Source: Plantago major
Taxonomy: Eukaryota > Streptophyta > Magnoliopsida > Lamiales > Plantaginaceae
Direction: 5' to 3'
DNA length: 64,000 bases
NCBI GenBank assembly: GCA_026545765.1
Contig: JAIFAC010000201.1
Span: 62,001-126,000, forward strand
Both the position numbers and the translations under genes were made by a program. Of the stretch, positions 45,532 to 58,380 are shown in pieces. The notes beneath the pieces were generated by a model, which saw only the letters and a list, made by a program, of their open reading frames with translations, was not told the origin of the DNA and did not search any database. Numbering within the stretch: the first letter of the stretch is position 1; each line of letters opens with the position of its first letter.

Positions 45532-47741
45532 ATGGGAAAGGTGCAGGAGAGTTTAAAGATGGTGAAGTAGAAGAAGTGAACATGGCTGCTTGGCTTGTTG
45601 GTCCTAACAAGCTCAAGATTCTGCCTTTTAAGCTACCCCCTCTTGGTAATTTCTCATTTTTTATTCATAATTATGTCATAAAAATGTAATCTTTATGTTG
45701 TTGTGGATCAAGATTATGCCTTTTAAGCTATCCCTCTTGGTAATTTCGCGTGTTTATTCATAATTTTGTCATAATAATGTAATCTTGGTTAATTTGTTAA
45801 TGTGATTATGATGCTGTGGATCAAAATTCTGCCTTTTGAGCTACCCATGTTGGTAATTTCTTCTTTTTATTCATGATTATGTCATAAAAATTTAATCTTA
45901 GTTAATTTGTAAATGTGATTATGTTGTTGTGGATCAAGATTCTGCCTTTTAAGCTAACTCTTGGTTTTTTTTGGGTTCATAATCATGTCATAAAATGTAA
46001 TCTTGGTTTATTTGTTAATGTGATTGTATTTGTTGTTTTTGGATAAGGGCCTCATGATGTTAGAATCAGAATAAAGCTGTTGGTATTTGTGGAAGTGATG
46101 TTCAAGTACCTCAAAGGTAACCTTTTGAATCCTGTTTCTCCTAATTTACTGTGTAACTATTGATTTATTGACATCCATACAATATTCAAGAAGTTGTAGT
46201 TTTAGGTTAAAATTGTAGTCAAATTAGTACTTCCCTTTGGCCTTAAAAGACCAACTGTATAACTATTTTGGATTTTGTTTGAGGTTTTTGAGTTTAGGTA
46301 TAGTTCTGGTTCTGGTTCTCATCCAGAAAAACTAAGGAAAATAAATCTGCTTCTCAGATTTATGCTCATTAGAAGAAATTCCAAGTTGTTAGCTTACAAG
46401 GTCTGATGGAGCTCAGCTTGGTGTTTCAGGAAATGAGATTAGCAATTCGTTGTAAAGAACCGATGGTGATGGGAGCATAAGTGCGCTGGTATCATTGAGG
46501 AAGTTGGGACGGAAGTGAAGAGTCTAGTGCCTGGTGATCGCGTGGCAGTGGAGCTGGAATTAGCTGTTGGAGATGTAATCTTTGCAAGAATGGTCGTTAC
46601 AATCTCTGCCCCGATTTGAAGTTTTTTTCACTACTCCCCTTTCCATGGTTCCCTTGCAAACCAGGTAACCACCTATAGACTTTTCATAGTCCTTTTTCAT
46701 TGCACCATATTTGAAATACATTATGGGATCAAAACATTGTACTTCCAAACCAAAAGAACTGTTATGACAGCATTTTGTATCTCCTGTGTAACAGATTGTG
46801 CATCCCATGACTTGTGTTTTAAACTGCACGTGTGTGGTTTGGAGGAAGGGGCAATGTGTGAGCCCTTGAGTGTGGCAGTTCATGCATGTGTCTGCAAATG
46901 TTGGCCTGAAACAAATGTGTTGGTGATGGGAGCTGGGGCCTATAGGGCTCATGATGCTTGCAGCTCGAGCTTTTGGAACCCCAAAAGTTGTGATTGTTGA
47001 TGTGAACAATCACCGCCTGGCTAATAGCAAAGGAGCTTGGAGCAGGCAGGGTTGTCAAGTTTCGATTAGTGTCAAGGTTGATATCCTTTGGCATCCATAT
47101 CATAATAAATCTGCTTCTCAGATTGTGAATTCAAAAGTCCAGTTTAACACCTAATTTTCAATGAAATCTGCAAAATGGTCAAATAATAGCAAGCTTCGAA
47201 TTCTTTGAACAGGATCTTAGATGAAGAAGTACAAAGCAAATCAAAAGAAATGTATGGCTGGTGAAATCGACATAACTTTTTGACTGTGCAGGTTTTACTA
47301 AAACCATGCATCGACAATTTTCTAAATGCCACTTCTCCCGTTGGCCAAAGTCTGCTTTATCGGAATGGGTCACCGTGGATGACATGACCACGCTGACTAC
47401 TGTAGGGGTGTAATATGATTAATTTCAATTTTCACGTCAATATAAGTTATAAAACACTTGATATATTCTTATGATATTGTAAAGTGTAACCGACAGTTTA
47501 GTACACCGGTATGTTATCGTAACCTTGCTGCCGAAGAAAACTCAGAGGTGGATGTGGTTGGGATATTTAGTTACAGAAGACACTGGCGCAGCATCAGTTC
47601 CTGCGGAGTGGCAAGATTGATGTGAAGCCTTTGATCTCACGCACAGGTACGGATTCACTCAGGAGGGAGGTCGAAGAAGCGTTTGAAACAAGCGGGCGGT
47701 GAGTGATGAAAAATGCTATCAAGGTCATGTTTATTCTGTAG
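45532..47741 (+). pseudogene. SDH: Sorbitol dehydrogenase copy 2, frameshifted in most exons
   Basis: Same six-exon layout as copy 1: 45532-45645, 46048-46116, 46440-46664, 46795-47076, 47213-about 47404, 47546-47741. Exon 1 reads, after one missing A in the AAA of MGKG, as [20 protein letters not shown]. Exon 3 retains EEVGTEVKSLVPGD and [12 protein letters not shown]. Exon 4 keeps GAG and the [20 protein letters not shown]-binding segment. Exon 6 keeps EVDVVGIF, EVEEAFETSG and AIKVMFIL. Indels occur in every exon and are denser than in copy 1; the exon 4 motif is also altered (GAGAYRAHDA when read without correction). Starting 3456 bp after copy 1, it is part of a head-to-tail array. Confidence 0.75.
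45610..45970 (+). repeat. Four-unit exon 1/intron 1 junction minisatellite in SDH copy 2
   Basis: The same type of repeat as in copy 1: units share tcaagattctgccttttaag, ctcttggtaatttc and cataa(a/t)aatgtaatctt. Donor-site GTs fall at 45646, 45740, 45853 and about 45964, a spacing of 94-113 bp. The internal flanking sequence differs from copy 1. Confidence 0.85.
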
Positions 47742-48928
47742 CAGTGAAACAAACATATGCAGCAAGCAATTCATGGAAGTTCAATGCAAAGTATGTCTTT
47801 ACCACTGTTTCTGTATTATTTACTTTCTGGTGTGGATCTTGTGATGATAATATGAGTTTGCCAAATTAATCACACTTCTTTGTTTATGATGTCAATTACT
47901 ATGTTGAATCAATAAATGAACTTTTCAGATTGACATTTTCAACCAACTGTTTTTAATTTGGATAAGTAATCCGAAATAAATCGATTAAGTAATGAAGTTC
48001 AGAAATTTGGATATCAATCCGTTAATAATTAAGTCTGGATATAATCGCCATTAATTTGATTCCGGATCGATTCCGATTAATTTTTTTATCTAGACGAATG
48101 AATTAAGTGATTCGAGATCAGTTCGGTTTCGAATTCGATTGAGTTAGAGATAGGATAACATAACATTATCGACTTTTGCCATGGGTGATCGATGGAACAA
48201 AATCTTTGTCGGCTGAGTCATCTCCGAATCAAATTAATTGGCTACTTTTAATTTTGTGACATCTGTCGGATAATCGAACTGCTTTGTAAACCAGGCTCCA
48301 AAGTTGCGACCAGTTAGATACGTTTGCCATCAAATCTGTGGTCTACACGAGACTCTGCTGAAACAGGATAAACTTGGACCAAATCTCCAAATAAGCATAT
48401 TGTTCAAAACTTCCTAAACAAATGAACACGACTCTAATTACATACCACTAGTCAAACTAAGACCCTGATACAATCTGTACATTAATGTAAGTACTCTTCA
48501 GTATTTTAAAACTTCCAGAATCACAATTTTTTTGAACTTTGGCATAAATTACTTTTTAGAATTTATACAAATAATATATGAATTATATTATAAAAATAAA
48601 TTAAAGTATATTTTCTTAATATAAGCTTTGCTTTATCTTTTACGTATAATAATTCTGAATAATTCTGATTGTTAATATTGAAAAAAAGTAATGATAAGAA
48701 ACTTTTACTAGAAATTCAGAGAGTTAATACCAATTTTATTTCCAATTTCCTTTTTCATTTTAGTGAACCACGACTCTTGATGTGCTCTCTATATATATAT
48801 ATATACACTCACTACCTCCTCAAGTCATAGCAAATTTCACATTATCAAAACAAGACACATTTTTGTTGACTCATTGAAACTTGCAAATCATCAGTCTTCT
48901 GAAGTTGCATATAATGAGTTCAGGAGAA
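47742..48928. other. Spacer between SDH copies 2 and 3
   Basis: AT-rich, no gene. The last 150 bp hold a strong TATA tract (ctctatatatatatatatac, about 48788-48807), about 120-140 bp upstream of the copy 3 start. Confidence 0.5.
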
Positions 48929-50875
48929 ATGGGAAAGGTAAAAGGAGAGTTTAGAGGTGGAGGAAAGGACAAGTAGGCTGACATTTGAGCCTAACAAGCT
49001 CAAGATTGCATTTTACCATTACCTACTCTTAGTAATTAAATTATCCATTGTTATTATGTTTTTTGATTAAAAAGAATGCTTGATCTTGGTTGATTTTGTT
49101 ATGTTCTTGTGGATTATGAGCTCTCATGATGTTAGAATCAGGATCAAAGCAATTGTGGAAATGTTCCAGTTATTGATTGATTGACATTTACAATTTTGTT
49201 AGTTACTACCTACGTCTACTCAACTTCTCATTGAGGCTGGATGAAAATATGTGAGTTGAATGAATAAAACTGAATTTGGAGTGAATAAAGTAGTGTATGG
49301 ATTTTCGATTTTAGATATGAGAAGTTTACTTGATTTAGAGAAATAGGCAACGTAAAGTGGAAGAGTTGAGATCGGCGGAGTGGTGAGTATTTGTTTGGCC
49401 TGAGCAACTTTAAGCTAAACTCAGCTTTATCTGGCTATCAATGCCTTAGCAAGAAAGTCCGCTTCGAAAGTCCGCTAAAGAATGCTTGGTTTTCTCCATT
49501 TTCATGGCAAACCAACCTCTCAAGACAAATGCATATACTTTGTGACAAGGACTTTGATTCTTTTATGTCTAGTGAACTTTGATAGATTATATAGTCTTAC
49601 GTATGTTTGTTCTCTCAGGAAATGAGATTAGCGCAGTTTCCTTTGTTGTAAATGAACCAATGGTGATGGGGCACGAAAGTGCGCTGGTATTATCGAGGAA
49701 GTTGGGACGGAAGTGGATCATCTAGCGCTTGTAGTGATGGCCTGGTAGACCATGTGGAGCCTGGAGTTGGTTGCTGGAATGTAATCTTTGTAAGATATGG
49801 CCGCTACAATCTCTGCCCCGATTTAAAGTTTTTAACACTCCACACACCTCACTCACAGTTTCCCTCATGGGAAACAGGTCATCTAAAAATGGCCAAGCAC
49901 TAATCCAGTGGATTTTTCAATCTAACTGGAACTCGAATGCAGTATGTTAAATTGATTAATGACAGCTTTTTCTTGAATCTTTGTAACAGAATTGTTCATC
50001 CTGCTTACTTGTGCTATAAACTGCCTGATAATGTGAGTTTGGAGGTTGAGTGTTGCAGTTCATGCATGTCGTCGTGCCAATGTTGGCCCTGAAACAAATG
50101 TGTTGGTGACAGAACTATGGGAGCTATGACATTCACTTGCAGCTCGAGCTTTTTGGATCTATGGAGAATCATGAGTTGTGGATGAGACGATCACCTTGTA
50201 GATGCATAAAGGAGCTTTCGGGGGCATACGGATTATCCAAAGTTTCAACACATATGGAGGTTTGTCTCTTGGCAACTTATCATCCAGGACTATTTATAGT
50301 TACTAATTTCAGGCTCTTAGTTGATATCTAAGATGAAACACCCAAATATAGATTTGCATACTACTCCTTATAGATCTGTAAACTGTCTTTTTTCGAAAAC
50401 AGGATGTAGGTGAAAGAAGTGGAGCCGAATCAAAAGAAATCTGATGGGTTCTGAAGTCGATGTAACTTTTGACCATGTGCAGGTTTATAGTAAAACCATG
50501 TCAATAGCTCTAGGTGCCACTTCTCCCGAGTGGTAAAGTCTGCCTCAAGTCGGAATGGGTCACCCAAAGAGATGAACTATCCCCTTGCACCTGCTATTGG
50601 AGGTATGTTCTATACTACCGAGTAGCATGTGTTGATGATGTTTTCAAGCGTTTTATGTTGACAGCTTATCTCAACCGAAACATTCAGGAGGTGGATGTGA
50701 TGGGGGATATTCAGTACAAATTTTTCTGGGGAACATTGGCCGTTGTGTATTGAATTCCTGAGGAGTGGCAAGATTGGCGTGAAGCTGATTTAGCCAGAAG
50801 GAAATTGAGGAAAGCATTGAGAGCAGAGTGGACGTAAGGTGGCAGCTGATATCAAGGGTCATGTTTAAGTTGTAG
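48929..50875 (+). pseudogene. SDH: Sorbitol dehydrogenase copy 3, strongly degraded
   Basis: Recognisable pieces in SDH order: exon 1 from ATG 48929 (MGKVKGEFRGGG, then stops); a truncated exon 2 at about 49119-49170 that lacks the CGSD cysteine codon region; exon 3 at 49619-49877 (VVNEPMVMGHESA and [12 protein letters not shown] in shifting frames); exon 4 at 49990-50259 (NCLPDNVSL-like, [15 protein letters not shown], with the Rossmann motif destroyed); exon 5 at 50403-50602; exon 6 at 50688-50875 (EVDVMG, then broken). Insertions as well as deletions are present, and the final ATC AAG .. CAT GTT TAA ending is altered. It starts 3397 bp after copy 2, so the array period is about 3.4 kb. Unlikely to encode an enzyme even if base-call errors are allowed for. 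Confidence 0.7.
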
Positions 50876-53800
50876 AAAGCAGCAATCCAGTGCAAGTGGT
50901 TCAGATTGGTGCATGTGTGTCTAGTTTCTGTTGATGTTACCCAATAATGTACTCCGTGCCAAAACTAGGGCAAAAGAATGAAGCTTTGTTTACTAGGACG
51001 GATGGTTGATTATTTTTATGATCAATACAAAACTATTTTGATTCTAGCCTGTGGGTAAATTCAACATTTATTTATCATTAAAATAACAAAGTAAACTCAA
51101 TTTGCTGGTTCTGTATTCAAAGCACAGGCAAAGATAACACAAAAGGACATTTATTTCCCAGAAGAAACAAATAAAGTACACCTTACTCCCAATAGTGGAT
51201 ACGATGGCCTACTAGGCCCAGACGAAGTGCATAAAATCTATTTCTGTATTAGACCACACTATAAAAGCCGTATGCCGAATGCGAGGACACAAAATCATCA
51301 GGGAATTACTTCGTCTATTAGATAAGGCCTGGTGGTTGAGAAATAACTTAGTTCCTCATGTCATCTTGTAAATCATCTCAGAGTACATTGAGAAGAATAA
51401 CCTTGGAAACAGAACAAAGAGGGCGCAGTATGGCTGTATAGGTTCTTCTCATGAAGTGGTGGCGAGTGACCATTTCCATACTTTTTATTGGATCCTTCTC
51501 TGAAAAAATAAGCCGTTGGACCAATTTAGCAGAAACTCTGTCTTTGAAAAAATCTTAGCTCTCGGCAAAGATCCTGAGATGAACCCAAAACAGGACAGAA
51601 AAAAAATGATGTTGTGAGAACATGCTCCCAGAAAAACAGGATGCATCCATGAAGCAAAAGACAGGAGTTTGCAACTCAAGCCCATGCAAATTCGGATTGT
51701 ATTGGCCATCATTGCAAAGACAGCACATCAGGACAGGCTTGGCCTCCTGGATACGATGCATGTGCCACATAAAAGTGAGAACACCGCCTGCAGGGAAGCT
51801 TATGCGTGTCAGAACAAATATGTGGAGCGCATAGGTGGTGTATTATTTGGAACACCTGCAGGAAGCTTATGCATGTCAAAACTTTTAGAAGAAAGTGTGT
51901 TTTTAAGGGGTGCTACGTTTCCACAACAACCTACTAAATAACTATGGAGGGAGGTGAGTGGTTGATAGTGCAGCAAATGAAACAAGCAAGGGTTCAGAAA
52001 CCAGGATTAAGGTCTAAAGCCATCTAGGACAGATGCTATGGGGAATTAACCCAACTTATATGATGGCATTCAGATACGAAGAGCAAGCAAACATAAATGG
52101 ATGGTACAAAAAGGTGATATGTCACTTCAGGTCACTGAATGTTTCTAGCCCAAACCTACAAAAGCGGAGAAAATTAAGAGTATATAATCAACATATACAG
52201 AGAACCATCTAGCAGATTTAAGCAGGACTACCAAATGCCAGCAGATTTGTCAACAGAAGCTGACAAAGGAACTAGATCCAGTCCAGAGAACAGACATAAC
52301 AAAATTTTTAGCAAGCATTATAGCGTTTTGAAGGCTCCATACCTGAAAGAAAAGCATCAGGGAAGTGGGAATAGTCAATAATACATGTCAAAACTAAAAA
52401 GAAAATTTAAAAGCAGTGAAAAAAGAATCACAAAAAGTTCATTGGATAGCATCCTTGGTGAATCTTAATTTGACTTACTTTGATAGACTGAGTCCATGGA
52501 ACAGGTATAATCTGGAGACTATCCAACAACTAGATGTCACCACAGCAAGAGTGTGACCGCCAGGTGCTGCAGCAATTGAAAGTGGCGATTAGCACATTGA
52601 ATTTCCTTTTTAATATAGTACCATCCTGTTCAGATAATATATCAAAGAAGATCACATCTATTTAAGTCTTTACCATATATTGCACGAAGTCAACTGATTA
52701 CGTAAGTTGCATTGTGACATGCTCCAGTTCAATGAAGAGTGGAAAACTCAAGTAAATAGATATTTACCTTAACAGATAAATATCAAAAGAAAGGAGAAAA
52801 AGAGTATAGGTTAGCTTGCATTCACTTGATGTAAAATTTTGGCATCAGCTTCTCCTCAGTTGTTTGTTTGGATGATATATATTTCCCAACCAGATGGGTC
52901 TTTTTTTTTTTTTTATTGTGTGTGTGGGAAATTGTGTGTGGAAATGACAATATCATCCTTTTGGGAAAAAGAATTTCCTCACCCTATTTTATACAATGAT
53001 CGAAAATGGTAAAATGATAAAGTAAAGATTCCATATCTAGAGAGCACATAAGTAATAAATGAAGTTGATGCACAAACAACTGGGAAAATGACCCATGAAT
53101 TTCTATAAAAGATGTAACAATTGCAATTGTGTAAATACTGTCATTCGTTTAAACTGAGGCTCCGGATTGTTTGGATGTTCCATACCTAATACAGCATGAA
53201 GAACATTTAAAAAGAGATAAAAGCTAATCAAGACTACTGAAGAAATTAAATTCTCGAGGAAAAGGAACACTTGCAGGGATGTGAAAACAATATCTACATT
53301 GAGTAAAGTGCCAAATTTTGTCATGATTTAAAGGTTACTATCTTAGCATTTGACAGATTCGTGTAACTGCCAACAAATACGAATGGTCCTTCACTGAGCA
53401 TATACAACCAACAGCGCCTCCCAAATTTTGCCACCTGTTTGCAGGACAGAGACATGATAAATAATAAAGACAGAATCTAGGAGCATTTTAGAAATATCAT
53501 GTAATATATAGACATACTGGAAGGGCGAAGAGGTGATATGTTGATGGTCTCTCAACGTATGCAGCAAAAGCAAAAAGGAAATCAAACATGGAGGAAAATG
53601 AAGTAATACCATGATGGCGGCAATGTGAAGCAATTACAATGGCAATCCCAAATTCTAACGGTCTCCATCTTGACTTCAAGCTTATCTTCTGATGATCGAA
53701 AACAGAGATGCTCAGTAACAGTGAAATAAAGTAGTTACTGAAGACCGAAACATGATCGTAGGCCAACTTACAAATTCTATTTACATCAACTATGCATATG

Positions 53801-54430
53801 ATAGCAAACTGCTTTATATCAAGTCATTTTACAAATCCAACTATTACATATGCATCTCTGATCTGACCAAATTGAAACTGGAAATTCAACATCAAACACA
53901 AATAAAACAGGAAATTTCTGAGGAAAACTCAAACCATTCACCAATCATCCGTAAACCAAATACACAATCCATCCACATGAAATCCATAAATTAAAGAACT
54001 TCAATTGACATATCCAAACTATTATACGACAAAGACTAATTCAGAAACGGGGCAAAAGCAGATGGATGGATTACGTGATAATCAACCACAAATCCATCTC
54101 AATCCATGCCATACATCCAGAAACAAGACGCCAATAACGCTCAAACCAATACTGCTAAAACAACAATAAGCGGTGAAAACTCGAATATGACCAATTATAC
54201 AATCTTCGCAAACCGGGACCTGCTGGTGACCATCAAGATTCTTCAAGTGCGAAAAGCAATCTGTGATCGACCACTTATGAAGACCAACACTTCTCATCTC
54301 CACCGCCCTGACAGTTCTCCCTCTTAACCAAAATTACACATTATCATTTCTTCCTACTGGTACCTGTTTAAAGTCTGCTTTCTCTGTATACTGTTACTTC
54401 CATTTGGTAAAATACGAAATTTCGTCCGCC
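50876..54430. other. About 3.5 kb without a supported gene
   Basis: Several short frames (51485-51941 on both strands, 53391-53994) lack motifs. A small duplication (ctgcag(g)gaagcttatgc(g/a)tgtca) lies near 51789 and 51858. A frame on the minus strand near 53590-53670 (AIVIASHCRHHGITSFSS) has protein-like composition but no partner exons. A diffuse minus-strand transcript toward 54.6 kb is possible. Confidence 0.35.
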
Positions 54431-54607
54431 TCAAACCGCCGCGATTATTATTGTCATCAGGCCGTCAAATCCTTCAGTGAGCTCGCTTCTCGTTTGCCGT
54501 CGTTGGCAATTCACTGTGTAGATAAGCGCAGGGATATCTCGTGCATTGCCTCGTAACCAATCGTAACACACTTTCTGGTTGAACATTGTTTTTCGGGATC
54601 GGGCCAT
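54431..54607 (-). other. Small open frame, unidentified
   Basis: A minus-strand frame of about 58 codons (MARSRKTMFNQKVCYDWLRG start, stop at 54431). It could be the first exon or leader of a minus-strand gene in 51-54 kb, or chance. No family recognised. Confidence 0.25.
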
Positions 54608-56185
54608 TTCTCTGAAATGAATCAAATCGACGTCCTATCCGTTGATTAGACTCCCGTGAAGGTGCACCCAGTACTGGCTAGGATGATCGGAGATCGCTAT
54701 TTGGGTGTCAATTTCTGTGTAGGGTTGAGGAGTGATGGTGGATTAGGTGGAGAATTCGGGTTCTGAATACTCGATTTGGGGATTTTAATTGGAACAAAGA
54801 GGGACAAGTGATGATGATGATGATGATTGATGAAATTAAATGAAATACATCATATTACCAATATTCAAGTTGAAAGCGTGGTTGTGTTTATGATGCTTTT
54901 GTAAATCACCTAGCATGATTATGTTTTCTCTTTTAAGTTATTTTTTGCCGATATAGCGTTCTGAGCTTTTAAAAAATTCGTTTTAAATGCATTGAGATTT
55001 AAGTGTGGTTAAGATTGCTCGTTTTGATACGTTTTAGTTGTAATGACGTCGATTTTGGTACCTTATGTTTCGTATTGTGTAGACTTTTGTCATAAGATTG
55101 AAATCGAATTTATCGAAATTTTACCAGTGATTATTACATATTAGTCGATTTTTAGCATCGATGCGACCACGCGCTCATAATAAAATTACTAATAAATTTT
55201 AATTAAAAAAAGGTCATTTTAAAGCGTGTGTATGTTTGAAGTTTTATACTCGTCGCTATTAGAAATTTGACTGGTAATAGCTCAAATGTAGCGCGGTTGA
55301 AAACACGGTCTGAAAAGCATTAATGCACTGTCTCTTTGGAGTTTCATCAGCTTGTCGAAACATACACTTATGATGGGGATATACTAAGCTATGTGACAGG
55401 AAGACGTTTTTGGTAATAAATTATAATTTATTAGTTTCCATGTGAAAATGTAAGATTTTTATTAATGTAGTTTCTATTTGATGATTTGGAAGCGTTAAAT
55501 AATATTTATCGATGTAAATGTATTATCATGTTGGAATGGAAGGATAGTCATATGGAATCGGCGAGTAAAAGCAGAAAGCAAACAAATGAAGTTTATTGGA
55601 TTCTTTCAGGTGAAAATTATCCATGTTGAGGCTCTGCCGTTAAAATAGCCGTCCGTTACGAGGCAGCAGTGTGCAAAGGATGGCAGAAAGTATAAGAAGT
55701 AAATAGTTTCTTTTAAATTATGGTAACTTCTTTAGGTTTATGCGCTTCGTTCATTTAAATTCTCTCTCAATAACTCAGTGACCATATATTCACTTCCAGG
55801 AACATGCAGGGCATGTTTATGAATGGAGATTACAGGGAAGGTTCGGTGCTCGAGCACCTCGACCTTCTGGGAAATATTTTCAATTGTACATACTCTTTAA
55901 TATGACCCTCATTACATTTAATGACGGCGGTTGGTTGAATATCTGTCAACGTCCGACTTTCGCATATGTGGCATGGGGTTTTGGGTCAACCCTCTCTGAG
56001 ACCATAGTGGTGCAATCTACTTTGAAATTGCATATTTTTATTTTTCACATCATCTAGAGATTTGTGGCAGCTTGATTGAATGAAGAACCTCCCCTTCCTT
56101 TAATGTTGTCCCGAACTGATGGGATAACACTTATGTAAACCAATTTGTATTCTTTGGATTAAATGTCATATTGAAACGGCTGCAG
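54608..56185. other. Intergenic, no gene supported
   Basis: Contains (gat)n near 54810. Short splice-bounded frames near 55560-55620 and 55800-55870 (cag|gaacatgcag..., reading EHAGHVYEWRLQGRFG) could be upstream exons of the frame at 56186-56310, but phases could not be joined. Confidence 0.3.
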
Positions 56186-56310
56186 CGTATTGGAATTTGA
56201 TGTGCACCCGTGAAGCCTTAAAGGAAATCTCCATCAATGGTGGCCAGATCGAGCAGTCTTATGATCGAGTCCGGCCTATGATCCATCGCCGGAGGCGGTT
56301 TATGGACTAA
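56186..56310 (+). other. Candidate terminal exon of an unidentified plus-strand gene
   Basis: After an acceptor (cggctgcag|) an open stretch of 40 codons reads YWNLMCTREALKEISINGGQ, IEQSYDRVRPM and a basic tail (HRRRRFMD), then TAA at 56308-56310. The composition and the start at an acceptor site suggest the last exon of a real but decayed gene. The family is not recognised. Confidence 0.35.
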
Positions 56311-56429
56311 GGACATACGATGTGCTCTGCACTTTTAACTTCAGTCATACACTTGGAATCATACAGAGCAATCGGATCTTTTGTATGGTACATAAACTAT
56401 AGCCACAATCAGGAAGACTCTCTGATGAG

Positions 56430-58380
56430 TCGGTTTACATCGTCTCTATTTAGTCCTTTTGCAAATCATTTGTTGTAGTTCTTAAGTGTAGTCATAGTTT
56501 AGCTTTTATGTAGTGTTTTATTACGTTTTTGTGTTTTGTGTGTATTTCTGGTAGGTGTTTGGTGAAATGCATTGAAACAAGGCTAAACCAGTGCATATTA
56601 ATGCATTAATGGAATCATGGAAGTTCAAGACCTGAAGGTGTGGTTGAAAATGGAGTTGAAGTCGGTCGGAAGTGGATTCGGAGTTGAAGACGAAGATTTT
56701 AAACCCGTTTAAGTAAGCATATGAAATTAGATACTGATGGGAGCAGCTTTGGCGCATAACTTTTTGCATATGATCTCCGATTGACCTGATTTTGGGTGTA
56801 TACGCCAGATAAGACCAAGATCTACAACTTTGAAGAAAAAGAACTATCTCGCATATTATGACATTTAAGAGGACCAAAAGAACTTGGCGGACCCCAAGTT
56901 TGGACTTGGCCGGGGCGCCATGGATGAATTTTGGCGTCCAGCCAGATTATATCTTGGCGTCCAGACAACTTTTCTTCCATGGCGGGACGCCATCTATAAA
57001 GTTAGCGTAAATCGCCAACTCTCTGTTTACGCTGCGATTTTTCCGAGTCTTTCCCTAATTCGTTCGGGACTTGAGTTTTCTTCCTTTTCTTTTTAGTTAG
57101 AAACAACGTTATTACTTTTCATAATTATGATTCTATTGTCAAGTATTGAACTTTCTTTATGTAATGGACTAGATTTCAGGATTTTCTTGTAATCAAGCGG
57201 TGCTCATTGATTGGAAGCGCAATCTACATACTCTTTTGCATCGATTCGGATTGGCGTTCTTGATTCTACACTGGGGTTTTGGTGACAATGAAGATAGGGT
57301 GCGATAGATTTCAATTCTACATTTCTAGTGGCTGAATTATGTGTATTGATTGTTTAATTGCTTTTATTGATTATGTCTTACGCATAACATGAGTAGCAAA
57401 GCTTGCACCACGATTATGGGTGGTGGCAATTCGAGCATGCTAGTTCACGGTTTATGCGATTATATATATATTTAGGATTCTACATTCTTGTGAGCTTTTT
57501 AGATTAATGCGTATTATTACATTTGTATGTGCGATAAAATCGATATCCTTCGATAGATTAACCATTTGATGTTTTAGAAAGCCAAAACTGACGTTTTTTA
57601 TTCTTGAAGTTACTGTTGTTAATGGTAAGTTAACAATTAATTGCTTGACTTAGTGAAATTGGCGCCTTCACTAATGCTATTTGCTTTTTGGAACAGTAGT
57701 ATGCAACTTGAGAGTAATACGTTTTTATATTTGATCGCATATTTCACGCTAGCTAAACTTGTCTTCTATTGTCACCATTCATAATCGTTAAATTTTCGAT
57801 CAATCTATCTAGTTTTGTGCGCTTAGTTGTTTTTACTCGGCCCACTAATTAATCATCTTTCTTTTGCCGAATGAAAAAAAAAAAAAAAAAAAAAGCGCTT
57901 TCATATTGTGTCTGTTGTGGCTTGAGCTTTATTGGTGAAAACATTTCAACATAGTTAAGTCCGAGATCGATCTAGGGTTACAAGCGCACCATCTGAGTTC
58001 TAGTTGTGTCAATAAGAATTCTCGTAAGCTCGCTAAACAAATTTAAAACTCGATTTGTACATCCATGAGCTCTACGGTTGGTCTAGATTCTAGATACAAA
58101 AGCCGTGACTTCAAGGTAATAATAATAAGGTTATATTCTCGGGGGGATTGATCCTTGACATATCTTGTGAAATTATTGAATGTGCTTGGGATTATGTTGA
58201 AAGCGATAAAATTATCACGAAGTGACTATGATTTCTTTTACAGAAAATGTAGGTAAAGTACTCATCACATAGATAGTTTGCTAAAGCGGATAAGCTAAAT
58301 AGTCTCTCTAATGTATACCACATAGAGGGATGATATAAACTAGATTAGATTGTGTCCCTATCCTTGATTCAAAACTCACG
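56430..58380. mobile_element. LTR-retrotransposon-like sequence (relic)
   Basis: The stretch contains phrases I associate with plant LTRs: gatctccgattgacctgatt, agatctacaactttgaag, and a cluster of ggcg(c/t)cca words before a ctataaag TATA-like site (about 56993). A transcribed-looking leader and a 20-base A run (about 57874-57893) follow. No gag or pol frame, no paired LTR and no target duplication were identified. Borders are approximate. Confidence 0.35.
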
